DNA of 64,000 bases from HK1 sp965204915 (GTDB lineage Bacteria; Pseudomonadota; Gammaproteobacteria; HK1). Below the pieces are notes generated by a model that saw nothing but the letters and a program-made list of their open reading frames with translations, ran no database searches and was not told where the DNA came from. Both the position numbers and the translations under genes were made by a program. Where the stretch lies: positions 1,178,001 through 1,242,000 of the forward strand of contig OZ242023.1 of NCBI GenBank assembly GCA_965204915.1, given 5' to 3'. The first letter of the stretch is position 1. The number at the start of each line of letters is the position of its first letter. Below are positions 34,006 to 42,695 of the stretch, piece by piece.

Positions 34006-35562
34006 ATGCGCCACTTCAACACCACCGGTCCGGTCAACCCCGCGGACCATTACTGCATCCCGCCGCTCGAACGCTTCGACCTCGACGCAGTGCTGGCGCT
34101 CGTGCGGATGAAGAAGTACTTCGTGCTGCACGCGCCCCGGCAGACGGGCAAGACCTCCGCCCTCCTGGCGCTGTGCGATCTGCTCAACGGGCAGGGCTAC
34201 GCCTGCGTGTACACCACCGTCGAGACCGCACGCACCGCCCGCGACGACGTGGAACAGGCGATGCGGGCGGTGCTCGCCAGACTGGGTTCGCAGGTGCGCT
34301 CGACGTTGGGCGACGACTTCCTGGACGAAGCCTGGCCCGGCATCCTCGCGAAGTCCGGCTCGAACGAGGCGTTGGGCGAAGCCCTGAAACGTTGGGCGCA
34401 GGCGTCGCCGAAGCCGCTGGTGCTGCTCATCGACGAGATCGACACCCTCCAGGGCGACCCCCTGCTCTCGACGCTCCAACAGTTGCGGGGCGGCTATCCC
34501 ATGCGCCCGGGGGCCTTTCCGCAGTGCGTGGTGCTGTGCGGGCTGCGCGACGTGCGCGACTACCGCATCCGCTCCACCAGCAGCCCCTTCAACATCGTGG
34601 CGAAGTCGCTGCGTCTCGGTGACTTCACGCAGGAGGAGACGCTGGCCCTGCTCGACCAGCACACCGGGGAGACGGGGCAGGCGTTCACCGACCGGGCGCG
34701 GGAAGCGATCTGGACCCAGACCCTGGGCCAGCCGTGGCTGGTGAACGCGCTGGCCTGGGAGACCTGCTTCGAGCGCAAGGCCGGGCGGGACCGCTCCCGC
34801 GCCATCACCGCCGATGACGTCGCCGAGGCGCGTGAAGGGCTCATCATGCGCCGGGTGACGCATCTGGACCAGTTGGCGGACAAGCTGCGGGAAGACCGGG
34901 TGCGGCGGGTCATCGAGCCGATGCTCAGCGGGGCGGACGAGCACGCCTTCTCCAACCGCGACGTCGAATACGTGCGCGACCTCGGACTGATTGCCCGGGA
35001 CAAGCCGGTGCGCATCGCCAACCCCATCTACGCGGAGGTGGTGCCGCGCGAGCTGGGCTGGGTGTTGCAGGAGACGCTGGACCTGGACACGAAATGGTAC
35101 GTGGACGAGGACGGCGGCCTGGACGTGGACAAGCTCCTGGCGTCGTTCCAGGACTTCTTCCGCCGCCATTCGGAGCATTGGAAGAACCGGTTCGACTACG
35201 AGGAGCCGTGGCCGCAGATCCTGTTGCAGGCGTACCTGCACCGGGTGGTGAACGGGGGCGGACGCATTGAGCGGGAGTACGGGTTGGGCCGGGGGCGGGT
35301 GGACCTGCTGCTGGTGTGGCCGCAGGGGGAGCGGATGCGGGAGTACGTGGTGGAGTGCAAGGTGGTGCGGGACAAGGACGGGTGGGAGGGCAAGGTGTCG
35401 GAGGGGGTGGAGCAGACGGCGGGGTACATGTCCCGCTGCGATGCGGAGGCGGGGCATCTGGTGGTGATCGACCAGCGGGAGGGTCGGGGCTGGGAGGAGA
35501 AGGTGTTTCGCCGGCAGCGGCGGTCGAAGGACGGGGTGCCGGTGGAGGTCTGGGGCATGTGA
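34006..35562 (+). CDS. AAA-like ATPase with C-terminal PD-(D/E)XK-like domain, copy 1 of 4
   Basis: This 518-residue protein belongs to a four-copy family in this window. It opens with MRHFNTTGPVNPADHYCIPP. Walker A is VLHAPRQTGKTSALLAL, Walker B is LVLLIDEIDTLQGDPLLS, and RSTSSPFNIVAKSLRLGDF with QTLGQPWLVNAL marks the lid region. Near the C-terminus, GRGRVDLLLVWPQGERMREYVVECKVVRD fits the Asp...ExK nuclease core. The start is shared by all four copies after GGAACCGAACC, which is not a strong ribosome site. Copy-specific residues are STLGDDFLDEAWPGILAKSG and SGADEHAFSNRDVEYV. Function is unknown. Confidence 0.82.
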   Translation: MRHFNTTGPVNPADHYCIPPLERFDLDAVLALVRMKKYFVLHAPRQTGKTSALLALCDLLNGQGYACVYTTVETARTARDDVEQAMRAVLARLGSQVRSTLGDDFLDEAWPGILAKSGSNEALGEALKRWAQASPKPLVLLIDEIDTLQGDPLLSTLQQLRGGYPMRPGAFPQCVVLCGLRDVRDYRIRSTSSPFNIVAKSLRLGDFTQEETLALLDQHTGETGQAFTDRAREAIWTQTLGQPWLVNALAWETCFERKAGRDRSRAITADDVAEAREGLIMRRVTHLDQLADKLREDRVRRVIEPMLSGADEHAFSNRDVEYVRDLGLIARDKPVRIANPIYAEVVPRELGWVLQETLDLDTKWYVDEDGGLDVDKLLASFQDFFRRHSEHWKNRFDYEEPWPQILLQAYLHRVVNGGGRIEREYGLGRGRVDLLLVWPQGERMREYVVECKVVRDKDGWEGKVSEGVEQTAGYMSRCDAEAGHLVVIDQREGRGWEEKVFRRQRRSKDGVPVEVWGM

Positions 35563-35769
35563 CGGCCACGCCCTCTCCGGCTCCAGGAGATCAGCTTCCC
35601 CGACTCGACATCGAAGCCCACCGGTTTGCATGGTCCGGAGTCCGCCGCCGCGACGAAACGGGGACGGAGGCGGCGCGGCGCCGTGCGAAAGCAGTCATAC
35701 TCGCAACGGTCCGGAGCCATCATCGGACGGCGCGCGAGCGCACCACCGAGGGAAGCGAGTAACCGAACC

Positions 35770-37326
35770 ATGCGCCACTTCAACACCACCGGTCCGGTCA
35801 AACCCGCGGACCACTACTGCATCCCGCCGCTCGAACGCTTCGACCTCGACGAGGTGCTGGCGTTGGTGCGGATGAAGAAGTACTTCGTGCTGCACGCGCC
35901 GCGCCAGACCGGCAAGACCTCCGCCCTGCTGGCGCTACGCGACCTGCTCAACGGACAGGGCTACCAATGTGTGTACACCACCGTCGAAGAGGCCCGCACG
36001 GCCCACGACGACGTGGAGCGGGCCATGCGGGCGGTGCTCTCCGGGCTGGGTTCACGGGCGCGCTCGATGGTGGGCGACCATTTCCTGGACGAAGCCTGGC
36101 CCGGCATCCTCGCGAAATCCGGCCCGGATGGGGCGTTGGGCGAGGCGCTGACGCGCTGGGCGCAGGCGTCGCCGAAGCCGCTGGTGCTGCTCATCGACGA
36201 GATCGACACCCTCCAGGGCGACCCCCTGCTCTCGACACTCCAGCAGTTGCGGGGCGGCTACCCCATGCGCCCGGACGGCTTTCCGCAGTGCGTGGTGCTG
36301 TGCGGGCTGCGCGACGTGCGCGACTACCGCATCCGCTCCACCAGCAGCCCCTTCAACATCGTGGCGAAGTCGCTGCGGCTCGGTGACTTCACGCAAGAGG
36401 AGACGCTGGCCCTGCTCGACCAGCACACCGGGGAGACGGGCCAAGCGTTCACGGACGGGGCGCGGGAGGCGATCTGGACCCAGACCCTGGGCCAGCCGTG
36501 GCTGGTGAACGCGCTGGCCTACGAGACCTGCTTCGAGCGCAAGGCCGGGCGGGACCGCTCCCGCGCCATCACCGCCGATGACGTCGCCGAGGCGCGCGAA
36601 GGGCTCATCGTGCGCCGGGTGACCCATCTCGACCAGTTGGCGGACAAGCTGCGGGAAGACCGGGTGCGCCGGGTCATCGAGCCGATGCTCAGCGGCGTGG
36701 ACGAGCGGCGCGCGACCGGCCAGGACGTCGAGTACGTGCGCGACCTCGGGCTGATTGCCCGGGACAAGCCGGTGCGCATCGCCAACCCCATCTACGCGGA
36801 GGTGGTGCCGCGCGAGCTGGGCTGGATCGTGCAGGAAGAGCTGGACCTGGACACGAAATGGTACGTGGACGAGGACGGCGGCCTGGATGTGGACAAGCTC
36901 CTGGCGTCGTTCCAGGATTTCTTCCGCCGCCATTCGGAGCATTGGAAGAACCGGTTCGACTACGAGGAGCCGTGGCCGCAGATCCTGTTGCAGGCGTATC
37001 TGCACCGGGTGGTGAACGGGGGCGGACGCATCGAGCGGGAGTACGGGTTGGGCCGGGGGCGGGTGGACCTGCTGCTGGTGTGGCCGCAGGGGGAGCGGGT
37101 GCGGGAGTACGTGGTGGAGTGCAAGGTGGTGCGAGACAAGGACGGGTGGGAGGGCAAGGTGTCGGAGGGGGTGGAGCAGACGGCGGGGTACATGGCCCGC
37201 TGCGATGCGGAGGCGGGGCATCTGGTGGTGATCGACCAGCGGGAGGGTCGGGGTTGGGAGGAGAAGGTGTTTCGCCGGCAGCGGCGGTCGAAGGACGGGG
37301 TGCCGGTGGAGGTCTGGGGCATGTGA
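35770..37326 (+). CDS. AAA-like ATPase with C-terminal PD-(D/E)XK-like domain, copy 2 of 4
   Basis: It lies in tandem with copy 1, 207 bp downstream, also 518 residues and nearly identical outside two segments. Its own versions of these are SMVGDHFLDEAWPGILAKSG and SGVDERRATGQDVEYV. The upstream leader (from GACGAAACGGGGACGGAGGC to GAGGGAAGCGAG) is shared with copies 3 and 4 but not copy 1, so promoter and gene were copied together. Walker A, Walker B and the nuclease-like ECKVVRD are intact. A frame continues upstream to 35626, but conservation across the copies supports the ATG at 35770. Confidence 0.82.
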   Translation: MRHFNTTGPVKPADHYCIPPLERFDLDEVLALVRMKKYFVLHAPRQTGKTSALLALRDLLNGQGYQCVYTTVEEARTAHDDVERAMRAVLSGLGSRARSMVGDHFLDEAWPGILAKSGPDGALGEALTRWAQASPKPLVLLIDEIDTLQGDPLLSTLQQLRGGYPMRPDGFPQCVVLCGLRDVRDYRIRSTSSPFNIVAKSLRLGDFTQEETLALLDQHTGETGQAFTDGAREAIWTQTLGQPWLVNALAYETCFERKAGRDRSRAITADDVAEAREGLIVRRVTHLDQLADKLREDRVRRVIEPMLSGVDERRATGQDVEYVRDLGLIARDKPVRIANPIYAEVVPRELGWIVQEELDLDTKWYVDEDGGLDVDKLLASFQDFFRRHSEHWKNRFDYEEPWPQILLQAYLHRVVNGGGRIEREYGLGRGRVDLLLVWPQGERVREYVVECKVVRDKDGWEGKVSEGVEQTAGYMARCDAEAGHLVVIDQREGRGWEEKVFRRQRRSKDGVPVEVWGM

Positions 37327-37341
37327 CGCCACACCCGATCC

Positions 37342-37406
37342 GGCTTCAGGAGACCAGCTTCAGCAGCCGGACGATCCCCATCCTCGACGGGCGCCGATGC
37401 GCCGAC
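37342..37406. repeat. 65-bp repeat following ATPase copy 2
   Basis: It begins 15 bp after the stop of copy 2 and forms the last codons and stop of the minus-strand epimerase gene. A shorter relic (about 20 bp, GGCTCCAGGAGATCAGCTT) follows copy 1 at 35579-35597. Confidence 0.75.
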
Positions 37407-38380
37407 CGGCCTTCCCCGTCCAGGCTGTCGAGATGGCTGCAATAGAACTCGTAGGCCCGCCACAGCATCCGCTCGTTGCCCATCGTCGGCCGCCATCCCA
37501 TGGCGTCCTCTATTTTCCGGGTATCGAACATGAAGTCCTCGCCGATCATCCGGTACTGGTACGGACCGAGCGGCGAGAGCCCCAGGGAATGGAATGCCCT
37601 CATGAACAGGAGGGCCGGCGCCTTGGGGAGCCGCGCCACCCGCGCGCCGGTTCCGGCGCGGGCGATGACGTACTCGTAGGTCTCCCGCAGGGACGGCACG
37701 CCGGCGGAGCCGACGTTGAACAGGCCGGAGCCCTCGTACTCCAGGGCGCGCAGGCAGGCGTCGGCGAGGTCGGGCGCATGGACGAACTGGTACCGGTTCG
37801 TTCCGTCACCCACGACCCAGACCTTCCGGCCCTCGCGGATGAACTCGAACAGTATCCCGAGCAGGCCGATGCGCCCCGCGTCGATGATGGTGGGGCAGCG
37901 CAGGATGACCGAATCGAAAGCGCCACGGGATTGCAGTATGTCTTCCGCCGCCTGTTTCGACCGCCCGTAGATCTCCTTCGGCTCGGGCGGGTCGTCCTCC
38001 GTCACCGGCCTGCCGAAGCTCCTTGCCCACAGGCAGTTGGTGGAGATGAAGACGACCTTCGGGACACCATGCCTCTCGCACGTTGCCGCGACGTTCGCGG
38101 TGCCCTGCACGTTCGATTCCCACAGCGCCTTCTTCGAGCGCACGTCGTGGGCCAGCATGGCCGCGCAATGGATCACCGCGTCCACCGGATGCGAGGAGAA
38201 GACCGCGTTCAGGCCCCGTTCGTCCCGTACGTCGCATACCAGGGTCGTCAGGCGGTCATGGGAATCACCGTCCCGTTCGACGTCGATGGAGACGCAGGAC
38301 AGGCCCTTGTCCAGCAGGAAGCGCTTCAGGATCCTGCCGAAGAACCCGGCCCCTCCGGTCACGAGAACGCGGCCGCTCAT
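37346..38380 (-). CDS. NAD-dependent epimerase/dehydratase (extended SDR family)
   Basis: This 344-residue sugar-nucleotide epimerase or dehydratase starts at 38380, just before VLVTGGAGFFGRILKRFLL, the NAD-binding motif. The active-site pair is YGRSK (Tyr-x3-Lys), preceded by VVFISTNCLWA. DAVIHCAAMLAH and RYQFVHAPDLADACLRAL are family-typical. The gene begins 4 bp after the upstream membrane-protein gene ends, so they form an operon. The C-terminal 16 residues (HRRPSRMGIVRLLKLVS) derive from a sequence repeated at other sites and are probably not native to the enzyme. Confidence 0.88.
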   Translation of the reverse strand: MSGRVLVTGGAGFFGRILKRFLLDKGLSCVSIDVERDGDSHDRLTTLVCDVRDERGLNAVFSSHPVDAVIHCAAMLAHDVRSKKALWESNVQGTANVAATCERHGVPKVVFISTNCLWARSFGRPVTEDDPPEPKEIYGRSKQAAEDILQSRGAFDSVILRCPTIIDAGRIGLLGILFEFIREGRKVWVVGDGTNRYQFVHAPDLADACLRALEYEGSGLFNVGSAGVPSLRETYEYVIARAGTGARVARLPKAPALLFMRAFHSLGLSPLGPYQYRMIGEDFMFDTRKIEDAMGWRPTMGNERMLWRAYEFYCSHLDSLDGEGRSAHRRPSRMGIVRLLKLVS

Positions 38381-38384
38381 CGGC

Positions 38385-40052
38385 TCATCGGTTCCCGAGT
38401 ACGGGATCGGCAGGGGCGGGCGCGGGCGCATCGTAGAGGTAGAGATGAAAGCTCGCATCCCAGAAAAGCGCCCCGGTGAAGGAGACGAGGGGACGCACTT
38501 CGGGGTACTGCTCCAAAGGGAGAAGCAGAGGACGGTTCAGGATCAGGACCACCGGGCTTTCGCGGGCAGCGAGCGCCGCGGTGCGTGAGAGCAACTCGGC
38601 ATCGGTGACGGGTGTTCCGCGTGCGGCATCCCAACGGATGAAGGACCCCGATCGATCGGCACGGGCATAATGAATGGACCGCTTGTGCTCGAGAAAGCCG
38701 AGCACGGCGCTGGCCGCAAAGTCCTCATCACCGATCATCGGCAGCGAATCGAGCGATTCGGTTCGGAGGTACTCGGCCGCCCGGTGGGCGAGTGAGAAGG
38801 GGAGGAGAAGATCGACCAGGAATGCTCGAATCCCCCCGAAGGCATGGAACGCCAGGAATATGCTCAAGAGGACGGATGCATATCGACGGTGGGGGGGGGC
38901 AGTCGGGAAAGAGGACCCCTCGCAGGGCGAAGACGGAGAAAGCACCTGCCCGCTCCAGAACAGCATCAGGAAGGCGACGAGCAGGAATCCATGATGACGC
39001 AGGTCGCCGGAGTAGTACACGTAACTGAAAGCCAACAAGCCAATGACGGAGCAGAGGTATACCCCCAAGGGTACGGCCCGGCGCCGGTGGTACCAGACGA
39101 TCGCGGCGAGAAGGACGCAGGCCACGGGTATGGAGTACAGGGCGTCGAGGTCCGGGAATCCGAACGGGACGTTGCTCATCCAGAAGGGGAAGTCCCGCCC
39201 GAGAGGGAAGAAGAACACGAAGGCGAACAGCCGAAGGCGGTCGGCGAAGTGGCTTGCATCGAAGTGCAGGATGGGAACCACGGGAGCAGCGATGCCGGCG
39301 ACACCGGTATCCGGCGCGGGAAGAAGCTGCACCACAGAGAGCAGGAAACCGGAGAGTGCGAGGAGGAAGGCAACGCAGACCCGGCGCAACGCCACGGAAG
39401 AGCCACCGACCACGCCCCTGCCCTGCAACAGGAAGTCGAGCACCAGGCCGAACAGGAACGCCAGGGCGAGGATGGCGCCATGCACGCTCGTATGGCTGAG
39501 CAGGAACAGGGCGACGCCCAAACGAACGGGACGCCGCCAGCGTTCGCGCAGGAAGACGCAGGCGACGACGACCAGCAGCAGGCTCAGCGCATACGAACGG
39601 GAGATCACCCCGTACTCGTAGAGCGGGAAGTACCCGAAGGCGAACAGGGCGCTTTGCAGTCGGGTGAACGGCGCGAAACGGGCAACGAGGAAGACGGTCG
39701 CGGAGGCGATGACGAGGTGCAGCGCCTGCATGGCCACGGGGGAAGCCGTCAGCCTTGTGAGGGGCATGAGCAGCAGGTACCACAGGGCGGGATGGCCCTC
39801 GTACTTCAGGTTCGCGAGCAGGTCCGCGGGATCCGCGCTGTCACGGGCCAGCAGCCAGGCTTGCAGCTCGTCTCGCCACATCTCGTGATGGGCGAGCCCG
39901 AAGGCGAGGACCAGCGCATACGCCGCGGCCAGGCCGGCGGGGAACCAGCGGCGGGATGCCGCAGGAGCCGGCAAGGAACGCGGGGGGTTGCGGGCGCCGG
40001 GGTCCGGGGACGCGGCGGATGACGACGGACCCGGCGCGGAAATGGAAGCCAT
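38385..40052 (-). CDS. Multi-pass membrane protein, probable GT-C type glycosyltransferase
   Basis: The 555-residue product begins MASISAPGPSSS. After a proline-rich cytoplasmic start come a membrane helix and then HHEMWRDELQAWLLARDS, an acidic first loop typical of GT-C (ArnT/GT39-like) enzymes, and about ten more helices (for example LLLVVVACVFLRERW). The C-terminal 120 residues are soluble (DEDFAASAVLGFLEHKRSIHYARADRSGSF). It is the first gene of an operon with the epimerase. A run of nine C on the coding strand (38891-38899) lies in the region after the last helices and could slip. Confidence 0.72.
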   Translation of the reverse strand: MASISAPGPSSSAASPDPGARNPPRSLPAPAASRRWFPAGLAAAYALVLAFGLAHHEMWRDELQAWLLARDSADPADLLANLKYEGHPALWYLLLMPLTRLTASPVAMQALHLVIASATVFLVARFAPFTRLQSALFAFGYFPLYEYGVISRSYALSLLLVVVACVFLRERWRRPVRLGVALFLLSHTSVHGAILALAFLFGLVLDFLLQGRGVVGGSSVALRRVCVAFLLALSGFLLSVVQLLPAPDTGVAGIAAPVVPILHFDASHFADRLRLFAFVFFFPLGRDFPFWMSNVPFGFPDLDALYSIPVACVLLAAIVWYHRRRAVPLGVYLCSVIGLLAFSYVYYSGDLRHHGFLLVAFLMLFWSGQVLSPSSPCEGSSFPTAPPHRRYASVLLSIFLAFHAFGGIRAFLVDLLLPFSLAHRAAEYLRTESLDSLPMIGDEDFAASAVLGFLEHKRSIHYARADRSGSFIRWDAARGTPVTDAELLSRTAALAARESPVVLILNRPLLLPLEQYPEVRPLVSFTGALFWDASFHLYLYDAPAPAPADPVLGNR

Positions 40053-40522
40053 CGGACGGACGAGATCCCGGAGAGGACAAGAGAAACGCGGCGCCGCTGA
40101 ACGTGCGAAGTATGGCGGGCAGTGTAGCAGCGCCGTATCCCGCGATGAATCGAGGCCCGCCGGCTGCACGGCCCGGAGCCGCCGCCGGCGACTGGCTTCG
40201 CCGGAACGCGCGGTCGAGGCGGCCCGCCGCTGCCGCGACACGCTCCGCGCGCGTCCCGTCCGGTGCTTCGCCATGCCCGCCATCCGTGCGGTCCGCCCCG
40301 GACGAAACGCCGCCCTGCGTGCCCCGCGTACGGGCGGGGCCGCCGCAGTATCCATGCCAAGCCTCGCGCTGGCTTGGCGCGCTCCGCGTACGCGCGGCGT
40401 CGCCGCCGGGACGAAACGGGGACGGAGGCGGCGCCGTGCGAAAGCGGTCATACTGGCGGCGGCCCGGAGCCACCGTCGGACGGTGCGCGAGCGCACCGCC
40501 GAGGGAAGCGAGGAACCGAACC
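40053..40522. promoter_or_regulatory. Divergent region between the GT-C gene and ATPase copy 3, with the shared ATPase leader
   Basis: From about 40405 to 40522 the sequence matches the leaders of copies 2 and 4, including ACGAAACGGGGACGG, GTCATACTGGCGGCGGCC and GAGGGAAGCGAGGAACCGAACC. The part before it (40135-40400) is also partly shared with copy 4: GCCGGCTGCACGGCCCG and CGCGTACGCGCGGCGTCGCC-like blocks. The conserved leader probably holds the family promoter. Confidence 0.5.
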
Positions 40523-42079
40523 ATGCGCCACTTCAACACCACCGGCCCGGTCAACCCCGCGGACCACTACTGCATCCCGCCGCTCGAACGCTTCGACCTC
40601 GACGCAGTGCTGGCGCTGGTGCGGATGAAGAAGTACTTCGTGCTGCACGCCCCCCGGCAGACCGGCAAGACCTCCGCCCTCCTGGCCCTGCGCGACCTGC
40701 TCAACGGACAGGGCTACCAATGCCTGTACACCACCGTCGAGGAAGCGCGCACGGCCCGCGACGACGTACAGCGGGCCATGCGGGCGGTGCTGGCCGGGCT
40801 GGGCTCGGATGCGCGGATGACGCTGGGCGACGAGTTCCTGGCCAGGGAGTGGTCCGGCATTCTTGCCGAATCCGGCCCGGACAAGGCGCTGAGCGAGGCC
40901 CTGAAGCGCTGGTCGGAGGCGTCGCCGAAGCCGCTGGTGCTGCTCATCGACGAGATCGACACCCTCCAGGGCGACCCCCTGCTCTCGACGCTCCAACAAC
41001 TGCGGGGCGGCTACCCCATGCGCCCGGACGCCTTTCCGCAGTGCGTGGTGCTGTGCGGACTGCGCGACGTGCGCGACTACCGCATCCGCTCCACCAGCAG
41101 CCCCTTCAACATCGTGGCGAAGTCGCTGCGGCTCGGTGACTTCACGCAAGAGGAGACGCTGGGCCTGCTCGACCAGCACACCGGGGAGACGGGGCAGGCG
41201 TTCACCCCGGAGGCGCGGGAGGCGATCTGGACCCAGACCCTGGGCCAGCCGTGGCTGGTGAACGCGCTGGCCTGGGAGACCTGCTTCGAGCACAAGGCCG
41301 GGCGGGACCGCTCGCGGGCCATCACCGCCGATGACGTTGCCGAGGCGCGCGAGGGGCTCATCGTGCGCCGGGTGACGCATCTCGACCAGTTGGCGGACAA
41401 GCTGCGGGAAGACCGGGTGCGCCGGGTCATCGAGCCGATGCTCAGCGGGACGGACGAACGGCGCGCGACCGGCCAGGACGTCGAGTACGTGCGCGACCTC
41501 GGCCTCATCGCCCGGGACAAGCCGGTGCGTATCGCCAACCCCATCTACGCGGAGGTGGTGCCGCGCGAGCTGGGCTGGATCGTGCAGGAAGAGCTGGACC
41601 TGGACACGAAATGGTACGTGGACGAGGACGGCGGCCTGGACGTGGACAAGCTCCTGGCGTCGTTCCAGGACTTCTTCCGCCGGCACTCGGAGCATTGGAA
41701 GAACCGGTTCGATTACGAGGAGCCGTGGCCGCAGATCCTGTTGCAGGCGTACCTGCACCGGGTGGTGAACGGAGGCGGACGCATCGAGCGGGAGTACGGG
41801 TTGGGCCGGGGGCGGGTGGACCTGCTGCTGGTGTGGCCGCAGGGGGAGCGGGTGCGGGAGTACGTGGTGGAGTGCAAGGTGGTGCGGGACAAGGACGGGT
41901 GGGAGGGCAAGGTGTCGGAGGGGGTGGAGCAGACGGTGGGGTACATGGCCCGCTGCGATGCGGAGGCGGGGCATCTGGTGGTGATCGACCAGCGGGAGGG
42001 TCGGGGTTGGGAGGAGAAGGTGTTCCGCCGGCAGCGGCGGTCGAAGGACGGGGTGCCGGTGGAGGTCTGGGGCATGTGA
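40523..42079 (+). CDS. AAA-like ATPase with C-terminal PD-(D/E)XK-like domain, copy 3 of 4
   Basis: This 518-residue copy has the same architecture and all motifs. Its variable segment between Walker A and Walker B reads MTLGDEFLAREWSGILAESG, and the lid region differs slightly (GQAFTPEAREAIW). The second variable segment is SGTDERRATGQDVEYV. It is flanked by the divergent GT-C gene and, downstream, by the 65-bp repeat and a MITE-like element. Confidence 0.82.
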   Translation: MRHFNTTGPVNPADHYCIPPLERFDLDAVLALVRMKKYFVLHAPRQTGKTSALLALRDLLNGQGYQCLYTTVEEARTARDDVQRAMRAVLAGLGSDARMTLGDEFLAREWSGILAESGPDKALSEALKRWSEASPKPLVLLIDEIDTLQGDPLLSTLQQLRGGYPMRPDAFPQCVVLCGLRDVRDYRIRSTSSPFNIVAKSLRLGDFTQEETLGLLDQHTGETGQAFTPEAREAIWTQTLGQPWLVNALAWETCFEHKAGRDRSRAITADDVAEAREGLIVRRVTHLDQLADKLREDRVRRVIEPMLSGTDERRATGQDVEYVRDLGLIARDKPVRIANPIYAEVVPRELGWIVQEELDLDTKWYVDEDGGLDVDKLLASFQDFFRRHSEHWKNRFDYEEPWPQILLQAYLHRVVNGGGRIEREYGLGRGRVDLLLVWPQGERVREYVVECKVVRDKDGWEGKVSEGVEQTVGYMARCDAEAGHLVVIDQREGRGWEEKVFRRQRRSKDGVPVEVWGM

Positions 42080-42093
42080 CGCCACACCCGCCC

Positions 42094-42157
42094 GGCATCA
42101 GGAGATCAGCTTCAGCAGCCGGATGATCCCCATCCTCGACGGCCGCCGATGCGCCCG
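42094..42157. repeat. 65-bp repeat following ATPase copy 3
   Basis: This is the same sequence as at 37342-37406, beginning 15 bp after the stop of copy 3. The minus-strand reading again ends HRRPSRMGIIRLLKLIS, but the gene body before it is not an epimerase. Confidence 0.75.
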
Positions 42158-42422
42158 CGCGAAGAATCGGCAGCGGGCGGAAGGCCGCCCCGAGAAACGG
42201 CATCGTGACGCCGCCCAGTGGTCTGTCGCATCACGGCCTCCGCGCACCCGACCGGGTGCGCAGGCCACCTCCCACCTTTCGGTCTCTTGTAGCCGATGCC
42301 CATCCAGCAGCGGATGGCGCGAGGGCAGCACGGGCGGACCGGGCCAGCGGCCGTGGAACACTTCAAGCGTTCCCGCCATCCCGGGACAAATCCATGCGCC
42401 GGGGTCGAGATGTATCTTGTAC
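42158..42422. other. Spacer with an unrecognised minus-strand frame
   Basis: On the minus strand an open frame of 109 codons (42427 to 42098) begins MRYKIHLDPGAWICPGMAG and ends in the 65-bp repeat tail. Its middle is arginine-rich and unlike a folded protein. It may be a relic gene body joined to the repeat. I do not recognise it. Confidence 0.3.
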
Positions 42423-42619
42423 CTCAAGTTTCGGGATTCGCTGACCGAAATGGATTCCCGCTACCCGCTTTCGCGGGCACAAGCTTCGCGGGAATGACGT
42501 CATTTCAGCGAGACGCGTTGCTTTCAGGCTGGCCGTCATTCCCGCGAAGCTTGTGCCCGCGAAAGCGGGTAGCGGGAATCCATCGCCTGATTCAGGCATT
42601 TTGAATCCCGAAACTTGAG
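42423..42619. mobile_element. MITE-like element with terminal inverted repeats, copy 2
   Basis: It begins CTCAAGTTTCGGGATTC and ends GAATCCCGAAACTTGAG, perfect 17-bp inverted repeats. The inside has CCGCTACCCGCTTTCGCGGG and, further on, its near complement, so the whole element can fold on itself. TTGTAC flanks both sides (one extra T on the right), a likely target duplication. The inside is arranged in the opposite sense to copy 1: the CTGACCGAAATGG end is left here and right in copy 1. Confidence 0.8.
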
Positions 42620-42695
42620 TTTGTACGATCCCGGGCACCGCGGACCCCCGGTCCGGGGATCGAAACGGCAAGCCGAACCACACGGAGGCAATCCG

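Noticed and set aside
36052..37332. Long minus-strand frames opposite each ATPase copy (also at 40448-42085 and 46709-47743)
   Set aside because: They recur only because the four genes are near-identical; they have no start signals or motifs of their own.
42098..42427. A 109-codon minus-strand protein gene after ATPase copy 3
   Set aside because: Its end is the 65-bp repeat and its middle is unlike a folded protein; kept only as a note on the spacer.
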